This document shows positions 7,026-14,487 of a stretch of 38,915 nt of DNA, piece after piece. Origin of the DNA: Hyphomicrobiaceae bacterium (GTDB taxonomy: Bacteria > Pseudomonadota > Alphaproteobacteria > Rhizobiales > Hyphomicrobiaceae); NCBI GenBank assembly GCA_008933705.1, contig WBUN01000046.1, positions 1 through 38,915 of the forward strand. The letters are read 5' to 3'. The notes below the pieces were generated by a model. The model was not told the DNA's origin, made no database searches, and worked only from the letters and a program-made list of their open reading frames with translations. The first letter of the stretch is position 1. Every line of letters starts with the position of its first letter. The position numbers were made by a program, and so were the translations under genes.

Positions 7026-7605
7026 GACGGCATTGATCGGTGCTACGCCGAGAGAGCCGATGGCATCGGCCCGAGGATAGCCCCAGGCGATGAATGGTAC
7101 TCCAAGCAGCGCCGAGGCCAAGCCCAGCTGGTCATTGACCAGCTCGATCAGTTGAGCCTTCGACGCAGGACCCGTGCCTCTCTACTTCAGGAGCTTGAAG
7201 AGAGGTAGCGCCGCCGCGAGCATGGACGCAACAATCACGCTTCCCGCCAGCGGCAAACTTTCGTAACTGGTCTCAGCCGGTCGAAACAGCCTCGGCAATG
7301 CCTCTCTATAGAGTTCGTCGCCCGTGAACGAGATGAACAACGTTGCTGCAATGAGCGCAGCTACATTATTCTGCGCTCTACCGTACCCGAACATGTACGT
7401 CGTATCGGCCTGCCGGCGCGAACACATAGCTGCGACGAGGAGGAAGCCCGAGATGAAGATGTCGCTGAGCGTGTGCATGGCCTCGGCAAGCAGCGCCAAC
7501 ACCCCCGAAGCGAATTAGGCAGCCAGCTTTGCGGCGAAGATGACGAGGTAGACGCCGAGCGCAAGCTGCAGTCCCCGGAAATCGGGTGCGACGGGCTGGC
7601 GCTCA
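7025..7605 (-). pseudogene. Broken cation diffusion facilitator (CDF) transporter gene
   Basis: Reading leftward the pieces align in order with a CDF efflux protein: GLQLALGVYLVIFAAKLAA, then FASGVLALLAEAMHTLSDIF, ISGFLLVAAM, FGYGRAQNNVAALIAATLF, a ~24-base hydrophobic end, then [38 protein letters not shown]. The metal-site pattern HTLSD is present. The gene is dead: a TAA (7515-7517) stands where a Tyr codon is expected after KLAA, a second stop/frameshift lies near 7182, and the 3' part ends at ~7025 against a VIT fragment. The 5' end also lacks a clear in-frame start. CDF proteins normally export Zn, Co, Fe or Mn. Confidence 0.75.
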
Positions 7606-7631
7606 GCATCTACCTCGACGTGCGTGCCACC

Positions 7632-8081
7632 TCACTTGGCCAGCTTCGATCTCACGATCTCCCCGACCAGGATGGCGGCTGGATAGAGGACCTGCTCTTC
7701 CGTTTGGGCGTGCAGCATCAGCTTTTCTGCGAAGTGCGCGATGGCTGGCTTATTTTCGGCTTTCGCCGCATCGACCAGTTTGGCCAACGCCCCGACGATC
7801 TCTTTGTGCTCGGCCAGCATGGTGCTGAGTTCAGGCGTGAGCCTGTCGGTCATCTTCAGCACGCCGGCCATCCCGGCCTCGAACTTCCCTTCGGAAAGTG
7901 GGACCAGCAGTCCGAGCGGGGGCAATGCGTATTCCTCTTCCTTGACGAAATGCGGATGCAGGAGCTTGGCGACGGTCTTCGCTGCATCGCCAGTTCGACC
8001 ACCGGCTTGGGTCGCCTCGACCAGCTCGCCAAGGAGCTCGTCGTGTTCGATTTTGAGAGGCTTGGGGATCTCGAATTTCAT
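7632..8081 (-). CDS. Hemerythrin-domain protein
   Basis: A 149-residue single-domain protein. The hemerythrin HHE pattern is visible: His13 in IEHDELL, His44 and Glu48 in HPHFVKEEEYALP, His92 in LAEHKE, and His116/His124 with the acidic stretch in IAHFAEKLMLHAQTEEQVLYP. Such proteins carry a non-haem di-iron centre and bind oxygen, NO or iron; the cytoplasmic location is inferred from the lack of a signal peptide. It lies between the CDF wreck and the DUF6448 gene, all on the minus strand. A 60-base gap to the next gene suggests co-expression. A Crp/Fnr-type regulator diverges nearby, compatible with an oxygen/NO-responsive neighbourhood. Confidence 0.87.
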   Translation of the reverse strand: MKFEIPKPLKIEHDELLGELVEATQAGGRTGDAAKTVAKLLHPHFVKEEEYALPPLGLLVPLSEGKFEAGMAGVLKMTDRLTPELSTMLAEHKEIVGALAKLVDAAKAENKPAIAHFAEKLMLHAQTEEQVLYPAAILVGEIVRSKLAK

Positions 8082-8141
8082 GGAACTCTCCTGGAAAACG
8101 GGCCGGCACCACGCGGCGCCGGCGTTTGGGGACGACTGCGC

Positions 8142-8741
8142 TTATTCCTTGTGGCCAACCTCGCCGTGAGCGGCCTGACGCAGGCTCTCGACGAAGCCCA
8201 CGAAGGCGAACTCGGCGCGCACCCGTTTGCGCGCGGCTTCAACCTGATCGGCCGTCTTGGGCTCCTTGCTCGCCTTGCGGGCCTCACGCGCGTCGGCCAG
8301 CCGTTCATGCAGGGCATGCTCGATCTCCCCAACGAGCAATACTCTGACCTGCGACAAGTCGCCCGTTTCGACGGCCCGCTCCGCGGCCGGTATAGCGGGC
8401 CCGAAATCGGTACCCGCAGGCTTCAGGCCCGTATAGGCGGCGCCTTCGCTGGCGCGGTGCAAACGCACCGTGGTCTCGATGAACGCGCGGTCGGCCAAGG
8501 CCTTCGCGTCGGCGCTCAGGGTGCGAACCTTGAGCGATCGCGCGAACGCTGCTCGCAGCTCGGCTTCCGCTGCGGCTTGCGCATAGGGCAGCGCCAGATT
8601 GATGTTACCGGTGTCCAGAGCCTTCTGCGCAGCGGCGGCCACGGGCCCATCGGCGGAATCACAATGTGCCTGTGCGCTCTGCGGTCCAAGCAGGAGCCCG
8701 GCCGCCAGGGCCGAAACCACCAGGGCTTTGATCTTGGTCAT
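8142..8741 (-). CDS. Secreted DUF6448-family protein
   Basis: A 199-residue protein starting at ATG 8739-8741, preceded by AGGAGAAG; an upstream in-frame start at 8789 lacks such a site. The signal peptide MTKIKALVVSALAAGLLLGP is cleaved before AQAHCD. The mature protein begins HCDSADGPVAAAAQKALDTG and contains LSADAKALADRAFIETTVRL, HRASEGAAYTGLKP and DFGPAIPAAERAVETGDLS, which I recognise as the DUF6448 family of mostly helical periplasmic proteins. The conserved HCD at the mature N-terminus could bind metal or haem. The function is unknown. It is transcribed divergently from a Crp/Fnr-type regulator. Confidence 0.8.
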   Translation of the reverse strand: MTKIKALVVSALAAGLLLGPQSAQAHCDSADGPVAAAAQKALDTGNINLALPYAQAAAEAELRAAFARSLKVRTLSADAKALADRAFIETTVRLHRASEGAAYTGLKPAGTDFGPAIPAAERAVETGDLSQVRVLLVGEIEHALHERLADAREARKASKEPKTADQVEAARKRVRAEFAFVGFVESLRQAAHGEVGHKE

Positions 8742-8807
8742 GCCACTTCTCCTCATCAGGTCGCTACACTCGTGGCCAGGACCATGCATCGGTGCCGGAG
8801 ACCGCTC

Positions 8808-8823
8808 AGCGACTTAAGTCGCT
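8808..8823. promoter_or_regulatory. 16-base perfect palindrome between DUF6448 and Crp/Fnr genes
   Basis: AGCGACTTAAGTCGCT is a perfect palindrome, 49 bases before the regulator ATG and 66 bases before the divergent DUF6448 ATG. Its position between divergent promoters next to a Crp/Fnr gene makes it a candidate binding site. It does not match the classical FNR consensus TTGAT-N4-ATCAA, so the binding protein is uncertain. Confidence 0.4.
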
Positions 8824-8872
8824 CGACGATCGAGCACCGCGTCGGGCCTGTGATGTGGACCTTGGAGGCGGC

Positions 8873-9565
8873 ATGTCTGTTCGGGATCGGTTGGCGCTGC
8901 TGTCCTACTTCGCCGGCCTGAGTGGGGAGACGCTGGCTGCGCTCGCGCGCGCGGTGCGCGAACGGGAGGTTCAGCCTGGGGAGCAGATCCTGATCGCGGG
9001 CGAACCGTGCGAGGGTCTATACTTCGTCGTTGACGGGCAGGTTCGCCTGGTCAAGACCTCCGGCGATGGTCGCGAGCACGTCATGGGCGTGCTAGGGCCC
9101 GGCGCGACATTCAACGATGTTGCTGTCTTCGACGGTGGACCGAATACAGACAGCGCTGTGGCGGCGGAGCGTACGACCATTGGCTTCGTCCCCAAGGGCG
9201 CGCTGATGCGGCTGATCGACAATCATCCCGAAGTTGCCAAGGCCGCGCTCAGAGTGCTCTCGTCCCGTCAGCGGATGCTCGGGCTGGTGGTCGAGGACTT
9301 GGCGCTACGCGACGTTACCGCCCGCATTGCGCGACTTCTGCTTGGTTGCGTGGGGCGCCACGAGCACATTTTGGAGCACGCGCACCGTGCCTGTGCCCGG
9401 ATCACGCATCAAGAGATCGCCACCATGGTCGGCTCGGTTCGCGAGGTGGTTCAACGGGCACTGAAACAGCTGGAGCGTGATGGCGCGATTGCCGTGGAAC
9501 GCTCTCGGATCGAAGTGATTGACCCTGCCAAGCTCGAAAGATGGGCGCAGATCAGCGTCGATTGA
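8873..9565 (+). CDS. Crp/Fnr-family transcriptional regulator
   Basis: A 230-residue regulator. ATG 8873 is chosen because GGAGG lies 6 bases upstream; the frame extends to a GTG at 8792 without such a site. The cyclic-nucleotide-binding-like beta-roll (~1-120) contains EQILIAGEPCEGLYFVVDGQ, VRLVKTSGDGREHVMGVLGP and GATFNDVAVFDGGPNTDSA. A dimerisation helix follows, then an HTH_Crp domain: RITHQEIATMVGSVREVVQR, ALKQLERDGAI. It has no N-terminal Cys cluster like that of FNR, so an Fe-S oxygen sensor of the classical type is unlikely. Divergent from hemerythrin/DUF6448 and upstream of a diheme cytochrome, it probably controls this redox neighbourhood. Confidence 0.9.
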   Translation: MSVRDRLALLSYFAGLSGETLAALARAVREREVQPGEQILIAGEPCEGLYFVVDGQVRLVKTSGDGREHVMGVLGPGATFNDVAVFDGGPNTDSAVAAERTTIGFVPKGALMRLIDNHPEVAKAALRVLSSRQRMLGLVVEDLALRDVTARIARLLLGCVGRHEHILEHAHRACARITHQEIATMVGSVREVVQRALKQLERDGAIAVERSRIEVIDPAKLERWAQISVD

Positions 9566-9631
9566 GTCAGTGCCTGCTCGCGTATCACGCCAGGGAGACC
9601 CCTGCTCACAAGACTGCCCACCGAGGTCTAC

Positions 9632-10150
9632 ATGATCGATGTTCGATATGCTCGCCGCGCAATGCGCGGCATTGTGGCCGCGAGTTGCTGTGCTGCGTCG
9701 GTCGCCGTCGCAGAGACGGTAGATCCACACCGGCTGTACGAGCAGCGCTGTGCATCATGCCACGCGCCGCACGCCTCCGACCTCGCCCGCGAGATGCTGG
9801 AACTCAAGGACGGCAAGCTCATCGCCAAGAAATCCGGCAAGGACCTGCCGTCTGTCCTCGGCTCACATCGCGGCACGCGCCAGTCTCAGCCCGAGATCGA
9901 GGCGCTGATCGAGGCCTTCCGGCGCAACATCTCGAGTGGCTCGCTCTACCAGCGCAAATGCATCGACTGCCACGATCGCGCACGAGATTTTGCGCGCACC
10001 CGTCTCGTGATCGATCAAAGCGTCTTGAGGGGTCGCTATTCCGGCCGTGTGGTCGAGGACTTCCTCAGAGGCCATGGTCGCCTCGCCGAGCCGGAAGTGA
10101 CGGACATGGTGGCGACGCTGAAATGGCAGTTGGAGACGCGAGAGCCGTGA
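9632..10150 (+). CDS. Periplasmic diheme c-type cytochrome
   Basis: A 172-residue protein with a short signal peptide (MRGIVAASCCAASVAVAETV within residues 11-30) and two haem-binding motifs: CASCH (Cys40-His44) and CIDCH (Cys110-His114). The first half resembles a class I cytochrome c start (DPHRLYEQRCASCH). The segment between the motifs contains IAKKSGKDLPSVLGSHRGTR. The second half ends with TDMVATLKWQLETREP. It would accept or donate electrons in the periplasm. It lies 66 bases after the Crp/Fnr gene and 55 bases before the flavoprotein gene, all on the plus strand, so the three may form one unit. The specific partner is unknown. Confidence 0.85.
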   Translation: MIDVRYARRAMRGIVAASCCAASVAVAETVDPHRLYEQRCASCHAPHASDLAREMLELKDGKLIAKKSGKDLPSVLGSHRGTRQSQPEIEALIEAFRRNISSGSLYQRKCIDCHDRARDFARTRLVIDQSVLRGRYSGRVVEDFLRGHGRLAEPEVTDMVATLKWQLETREP

Positions 10151-10205
10151 GAGGGCGGCGACTGATGCTGGTGCCGGCCATCCCGTCACGACATGGAGAG
10201 TGATC

Positions 10206-11627
10206 ATGAGAACTGTCGACGTTGCCATCATTGGTGCCGGGTCGGCCGGCATCGCCGCCCGCAGCGAGGTCGTCAGGGTCACCGACGACTACGTAGTGAT
10301 TGACGACGGCACGCTCGGAACGACGTGTGCCCGTGTCGGATGCATGCCATCGAAGTCGTTGATCCAGGTCGCCAATGACTTCCACCGTCGAGCCGTCTTC
10401 GAGGAAATGGGGATTGCTGGCGCGAGCGCGCTTGCGGTCGACCGAGGCAGGGCCATGGCCCACGTTCGCCGGCTTCGTGATGCCTTCGTGGACGCCGTGC
10501 TTAAGGATATGCGCACATGGCAGGAGCATCTTGTGCGAGCGCGTGCACATTTCGTCGATGCCAATACGCTCGCCGTTGGGGACGACACGATCAAGGCCAA
10601 GGCAGTCGTAATCGCAACCGGCTCTCGCCCCGTCATGCCCGTCGCATGGCGCCCGTTATCACGGCATCTTCTCGACACGGACAGCTTCTTCGAGGCCGAC
10701 ACACTCCCCGATCGCATGGCCGTTATCGGCATCGGAGCCATAGGGACCGAGCTGGGCCTGGCCCTGGCAAGGCTCGGTGTGGATGTGGTGGCAGTCAGCA
10801 CCAACCGAGCCATTGCTGGCCTTAGCTCTCCCGCGCTACAGGAATTGGCTGCGAAGCTGCTGTCGCGCGAGATGCAGATTCGGTACGGCAGGGCCATGCT
10901 GGAGGCAGGAGGAGCGCGCCCGCTGCGCGTTGGCATCGGCCCCGAGGCATGGGACGTGGATGCGGCCCTGGTGGCGGTCGGGCGAAGGCCGAATATGGCC
11001 GGCCTCGGTCTGGATGAGATCGGGGTGGCGCTCGACGAGAAGGGCCTGCCGAAAGTCGATCCGACGACCATGCGGATCGAGAACACCTCCATCTATCTTG
11101 CAGGTGACGCGAGCGGAGGACGGGCCATATTCCATGAGGCCGTGGATGAAGGCCGCATGGCCGGCTTCAATGCCGCGCGGCTGGAAAGCCACTGCTTCCA
11201 GCGCTCCCCGCGCCTGGCCATCACATTCTCGGATCCCAACATTGCCGTCGTCGGCCGTGGTTGGCAGAGCCTCACAAACGATGGTGTGGACTTTGTCACT
11301 GGTCAGGCCTCGTTTGCCCGCCAGGGACGCGCGGTCGTCATGGGCGAGAGCGAGGGCCAGATTGAGGTCTATGTCGATCGTAAGAGCGGAAAGCTGCTCG
11401 GCACGGAGATGATCGCGCCACGGGCCGAGCATCTTGCGCACCTTCTCGCTTTCGCGTTGTCGATGAACGTCACGGTGCATCAGTTTCTGCAGATGCCCTT
11501 CTATCATCCGGCCATCGAGGAAGGGTTGCGGACGGCTGTGAAGGACGCAGCATACAAGCTCGAACGGCGCATCCGCGACATCGAGGCGATGCGCTGCGCC
11601 GAACCGCCGGCGGGCGGCACTGTATAA
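10206..11627 (+). CDS. Dihydrolipoyl-dehydrogenase-like pyridine-nucleotide disulfide oxidoreductase
   Basis: A 473-residue class I flavin disulfide reductase (ATG 10206 with GGAG 7-11 bases upstream). It shows the FAD dinucleotide-binding start VDVAIIGAGSAG, the redox disulfide GTTCARVGCMPSK (Cys41/Cys46), the ATG motif VVIATGSRP, the NAD(P)-binding block MAVIGIGAIGTELGLALARL, the second FAD block TSIYLAGDASGG and the C-terminal base QMPFYHPAIEEGLR. All catalytic features of an E3-type enzyme are present. There are no genes for 2-oxo-acid dehydrogenase E1/E2 or glycine cleavage nearby. It sits instead with a diheme cytochrome and hemerythrin gene, so a role outside the classical complexes is likely; I would not assign lpdA. 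Confidence 0.87.
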   Translation: MRTVDVAIIGAGSAGIAARSEVVRVTDDYVVIDDGTLGTTCARVGCMPSKSLIQVANDFHRRAVFEEMGIAGASALAVDRGRAMAHVRRLRDAFVDAVLKDMRTWQEHLVRARAHFVDANTLAVGDDTIKAKAVVIATGSRPVMPVAWRPLSRHLLDTDSFFEADTLPDRMAVIGIGAIGTELGLALARLGVDVVAVSTNRAIAGLSSPALQELAAKLLSREMQIRYGRAMLEAGGARPLRVGIGPEAWDVDAALVAVGRRPNMAGLGLDEIGVALDEKGLPKVDPTTMRIENTSIYLAGDASGGRAIFHEAVDEGRMAGFNAARLESHCFQRSPRLAITFSDPNIAVVGRGWQSLTNDGVDFVTGQASFARQGRAVVMGESEGQIEVYVDRKSGKLLGTEMIAPRAEHLAHLLAFALSMNVTVHQFLQMPFYHPAIEEGLRTAVKDAAYKLERRIRDIEAMRCAEPPAGGTV

Positions 11628-11640
11628 GGCGAAGCCGCGA

Positions 11641-11955
11641 TGTGCGAACTCTTGCCCCGCGACCCGGCGACCATACGATTTTCGCTCGATGCGTTCTTGA
11701 GGCGTGGCGGCTTGACCGCACCGCACAAGGAATGGCGGCCTTCGACGACGGTGGCGATGTGCGGTTGGTCCGGGATGCGCTTGCTGCAAGCGTGAGCCCC
11801 TGGGCACCCTTTCTTCACGGTTTCCGATCCCGAACCGCCCCGTCATCTCTCATGTGCGAAAGGAAAGGTGAGGGGTGGTGACCTCGCGCTCAAAGACGCG
11901 CAGCTGCAAGAACGCGGCAAGGGGTACGTTGACAGCGCAGGTGGTCGAATGATAG
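11641..11955 (+). pseudogene. Decayed class II glutamine amidotransferase (EgtC/YafJ-like)
   Basis: Three frames must be combined. Frame 1 from ATG 11641 gives MCELLPRDPATIRFSLDAFL, then RRGGLTAPHKE. Frame 2 then gives a decayed GWGIAFY-like block, AAFDDGGDVRLVRD, followed by SVSPWAPFL. Frame 3 gives VISHVRK and later GGDLALKDAQLQERGKG. Together these follow the order of a class II glutamine amidotransferase: Cys2 nucleophile in MCEL, then RGGxTGPHKDGWGIAFYxG, SPW, SHxRKATxG and LxNxQPF. Several small indels destroy the gene and the remainder beyond ~11955 is absent. It lies just before the TetR operator. Confidence 0.55.
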
Positions 11956-11971
11956 TAATTGCTTACTATCA
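11950..11971 (+). promoter_or_regulatory. TetR-type operator: perfect 9-base inverted repeat
   Basis: TGATAGTAA (11950-11958) and TTACTATCA (11963-11971) are perfect complements around TTGC. The repeat lies 18 bases upstream of the TetR gene start and is AT-rich against a GC-rich background. The size and symmetry fit an autoregulatory TetR operator; the following export genes are presumably under the same control. Confidence 0.7.
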
Positions 11972-11989
11972 ACTAGACCGAAGGCGTCA

Positions 11990-12622
11990 ATGCAGCCGAA
12001 ACACCTTCCTGCCGACGAGCGCCGGTCGATGACCGTGGACGCGGTTGTCGCCTTGGCCGGCATGCAGAACCCGAGCGAGATCACGACGGCTGCGATTGCG
12101 AAACGGATGAGCGTCACCCAGGGCGCCTTGTTCCGTCACTTCCCGACGAAGGATGCCATCTGGCAGGCGGTGATGGAGTGGGTGGCTGATCGGTTGCTGG
12201 ATCGGATCGACCGTGCAGCGGAGCAGGCAAGGTCACCGCTCGATGCCATGCGGGCGGTGTTCATGAGCCACGTGGAATTCGTGATCGAGCATCCTGGTGT
12301 CCCGCGGATGATGTTCGGTGAGTTGCAGCGAGCGGAAGGCACGCCCGCCAAGAAAGTCGCGCGGATGCTCATTGGGCACTACGTGAAGCGGCTGACGCAG
12401 AGGCTCGAGGAGGGCAAGGCGGCGGGACAGGTGGACGCTGACGCGGATACGCAAGCAGCGGCGATGCTCTTCATCGGCGCCATACAGGGTCTGGTGATGC
12501 AATCCCTGCTTACTGGGAACATCCAGCAAATCCGCGTCCACGCGCCAGGTGTGCTGGAGATCTTCCTTCGTGGTGTGGAGCGGCGGCCAAGGGATCGTCG
12601 GGAGGGCGGAACTCGCAAGTAA
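11990..12622 (+). CDS. TetR-family transcriptional repressor of the export operon
   Basis: A 210-residue regulator. The N-terminal TetR DNA-binding domain contains SEITTAAIAKRMSVTQGALF, RHFPTKDAIWQAV (recognition helix VTQGALFRHF). The C-terminal helical domain has HVEFVIEHPGVPRMMFGELQ and ends AAAMLFIGAIQGLVMQSLL, a ligand-binding fold like AefR/TetR_C regulators. It is first in a same-strand run with a small membrane protein, adaptor, permease and ATPase, and a perfect operator lies 18 bases before its start. It likely represses the exporter until a transported compound binds. The inducer is unknown. Confidence 0.9.
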   Translation: MQPKHLPADERRSMTVDAVVALAGMQNPSEITTAAIAKRMSVTQGALFRHFPTKDAIWQAVMEWVADRLLDRIDRAAEQARSPLDAMRAVFMSHVEFVIEHPGVPRMMFGELQRAEGTPAKKVARMLIGHYVKRLTQRLEEGKAAGQVDADADTQAAAMLFIGAIQGLVMQSLLTGNIQQIRVHAPGVLEIFLRGVERRPRDRREGGTRK

Positions 12623-12641
12623 TGCCAGAGGAGAGTCCGTC

Positions 12642-12788
12642 GTGAGTCGATCGGCATTTGGCGTTCATGTCCTCTTCGGCGGCGCCTACGAGATGCGAAC
12701 TGTTGGTGCTATGGCGCTGCGCAGCCTTGTCTGGATCGTCATAGCCATTGTCGCGCGCCAAACGATGCGCGCTCCAAAATCGGGTTGA
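12642..12788 (+). CDS. Possible small membrane peptide (uncertain)
   Basis: A 48-residue frame starting at GTG 12642, preceded by GAGGAGAG at a good distance. It contains one hydrophobic segment (MALRSLVWIVIAIVA) flanked by Arg residues. It could be a real single-pass peptide of the TetR operon or a chance frame in the 191-base gap between the regulator and the multi-pass membrane protein. No homologue is recognised. Confidence 0.25.
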   Translation: MSRSAFGVHVLFGGAYEMRTVGAMALRSLVWIVIAIVARQTMRAPKSG

Positions 12789-12813
12789 GGTTTCCACAGG
12801 TGGAGAACGGGTT

Positions 12814-13230
12814 GTGTCGGCTGGTAAGAAGAATATCGTTGCGGGCTTGCTGTTTCTCGCGGCCTTCATGCTCTACGGCTTCGTGCTGATCTATCTGCGC
12901 GACTTCGCGCCGGGGAAGGAGCAATGGATCGCGAACTATGCGGTGGGGAAGCACTTCGAGTCGCGTCTGGCGCACGTGCACGGCAATCTGTTCGCTCTGA
13001 TCAACATCGCGGTCGGGCTGGTGCTGCACCGCTATCCCGTGCCTGAAGCGACCGGCCGGTGGATTTCCTGGTTGGGCCTCGCGGGTCTGCTGATGCCGCT
13101 CGGGATCATGTCGGAGGTCCTCTTTGGGCTGCCTCCCCTCCTTGTCATCGTCGGCGGCATCTCGATGGTCGCATGCATGGCGTGGCTCGCGATCGTCCTG
13201 TGGCGCATCGAGGCGGCAAAGCGAGCCTGA
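12814..13230 (+). CDS. Small four-helix inner-membrane protein of unknown function
   Basis: A 138-residue protein starting at GTG 12814, with GGAG about 10 bases upstream; the frame is open further upstream but without a start signal. Hydrophobic segments lie at ~7-27 (IVAGLLFLAAFMLYGFVLIY), ~55-72 (GNLFALINIAVGLVL), ~83-100 (WLGLAGLLMPLGIMSEVL) and ~105-125 (LLVIVGGISMVACMAWLAIV). A conserved-looking HVHGN motif stands at the start of helix 2, which recalls small four-helix proteins such as styrene oxide isomerase/HabB-type mutases, but I cannot claim homology. It is 6 bases upstream of the adaptor gene, so it is part of the export operon. Confidence 0.7.
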   Translation: MSAGKKNIVAGLLFLAAFMLYGFVLIYLRDFAPGKEQWIANYAVGKHFESRLAHVHGNLFALINIAVGLVLHRYPVPEATGRWISWLGLAGLLMPLGIMSEVLFGLPPLLVIVGGISMVACMAWLAIVLWRIEAAKRA

Positions 13231-13236
13231 TCGATC

Positions 13237-14487
13237 ATGAACAAGTCCTCCGCTCAATCGGCCCCGGCCAGAAACAAGCCCACAGACGAAAAGCCAGGAA
13301 TGAGGCTCCTGACTGCTGCAGCGCTGCGCGGGCCTGCTGTGAGGTACGCACTGCTGGCTGCCGGCATCGTTGCTGCAATCGTCGCGGCTTTCTCCATCTA
13401 CGCCAACCGTCCGATTTCGGTTCAGACGGCGTCGGTCGAGCACGACGTCGCGGTCCGCGTGTTCGGCCTCGGGACCGTGGAGGCGCGCGTCCTTTCCAAG
13501 ATTGGGTTCGAGGTCGGGGCCACGCTGGTCGAGCTCAACGCCGACCACGGCGACCGTGTGAGCAAGGGCCAGGTTCTGGCTCGTCTCAGCACCGGCGAAC
13601 AGGAGGCCAAGGTCGCCAAGGCGCGCGCGGCCTTGCTCATTGCCGAGGTCAATATCACCAAGAGCGCGGCCAATGTGGAGAAGGCCCAGGCGATATTGGC
13701 CCAGAAGCAGGAAGCCAATCGGCGGAAGCAGGCGCTCGTTGGCCGCGACGTCGTCTCGCAGCAGGTTGCAGAGGAGGCGATCCGGGACGAGGCCGTGGCC
13801 AAGGCCGATGTCGCCGTGGCGCTGAGTGAGGCGGAAAGCGCCAAGGCCCAGCTGACCGATGCGCGGGCGCAGCTCCAGTTCGAGGAGACCATGCTGCGCC
13901 ACCGGACGCTGGTTGCCCCCTACGACGCCGTCGTCATCGAGCGCCATAAGGAGCCTGGCACCGTCATCAAGGCCGGGGATCCCATCTTCACTCTCATTGA
14001 GATCGGTTCGTACTGGGGCCTTGCCTACGTCGACGAGGCACGCGCTGGCTTCATCCAGGTGGGGCAGCGCGTCGATGCCCGCCTGCGCTCACGGCCGCAG
14101 GATGCTTTCACAGGACGGGTGGCCCGCGTTGGCCTTGAAAGCGATCGCGTCACGGAGGAGCGGCGGGTCTTCATCAAGGGCGACAATCCGCCGCCGCAGG
14201 TCTACCTCGGCGAGCAGGTGGAGTTCTGGATCACGGTGGCGCAACTCGACAAGGCCCTGCTCGTACCTGCAGCCGCAGTGCACGGCTACGACGGGCGGCA
14301 AGGCTCAGTGTGGACGGTCGAGTCCAGCCGCCTGCAGCGGCGCCTCGTCAAGTTCCGCCATCGCACAGAGGACGCGCGGCTCGAGATCGTGGATGGCCTA
14401 CCCGAAGGTGCGCGCGTCGTCGCGCGCCTGGAGAGCGGCTTGCGCGAAGGCCGGTCAGCGCGCGCGATCGAGGCCGGAACCAAATGA
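13237..14487 (+). CDS. HlyD/RND-type periplasmic adaptor (membrane fusion protein)
   Basis: A 416-residue protein anchored by one N-terminal helix (~38-56, YALLAAGIVAAIVAAFSIYA). A barrel-sandwich half motif (GLGTVEARVLSKIGFEVGA) is followed by a lipoyl-like half with GDRVSKGQVLARLSTGEQEA. A long coiled-coil hairpin (~125-225, rich in Ala/Glu/Lys) comes next, then the second lipoyl half TLVAPYDAVVIERHKEPGTV and a beta-barrel/membrane-proximal part. This is the periplasmic adaptor of a tripartite exporter. With the FtsX permease and ATPase that follow, the set resembles MacAB/DevBCA-type exporters. Its stop overlaps the permease start. A close paralogue begins at 38720. Confidence 0.92.
   Translation: MNKSSAQSAPARNKPTDEKPGMRLLTAAALRGPAVRYALLAAGIVAAIVAAFSIYANRPISVQTASVEHDVAVRVFGLGTVEARVLSKIGFEVGATLVELNADHGDRVSKGQVLARLSTGEQEAKVAKARAALLIAEVNITKSAANVEKAQAILAQKQEANRRKQALVGRDVVSQQVAEEAIRDEAVAKADVAVALSEAESAKAQLTDARAQLQFEETMLRHRTLVAPYDAVVIERHKEPGTVIKAGDPIFTLIEIGSYWGLAYVDEARAGFIQVGQRVDARLRSRPQDAFTGRVARVGLESDRVTEERRVFIKGDNPPPQVYLGEQVEFWITVAQLDKALLVPAAAVHGYDGRQGSVWTVESSRLQRRLVKFRHRTEDARLEIVDGLPEGARVVARLESGLREGRSARAIEAGTK

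Noticed and set aside
7473-8921. A 482-codon plus-strand frame
   Set aside because: Antisense to the hemerythrin and DUF6448 genes; no domain and no start signal.
12739-13947. A 402-codon minus-strand frame across the export operon
   Set aside because: Shadow of the small membrane protein and adaptor genes; composition is the His/Asp/Arg-rich pattern of antisense GC-rich DNA.
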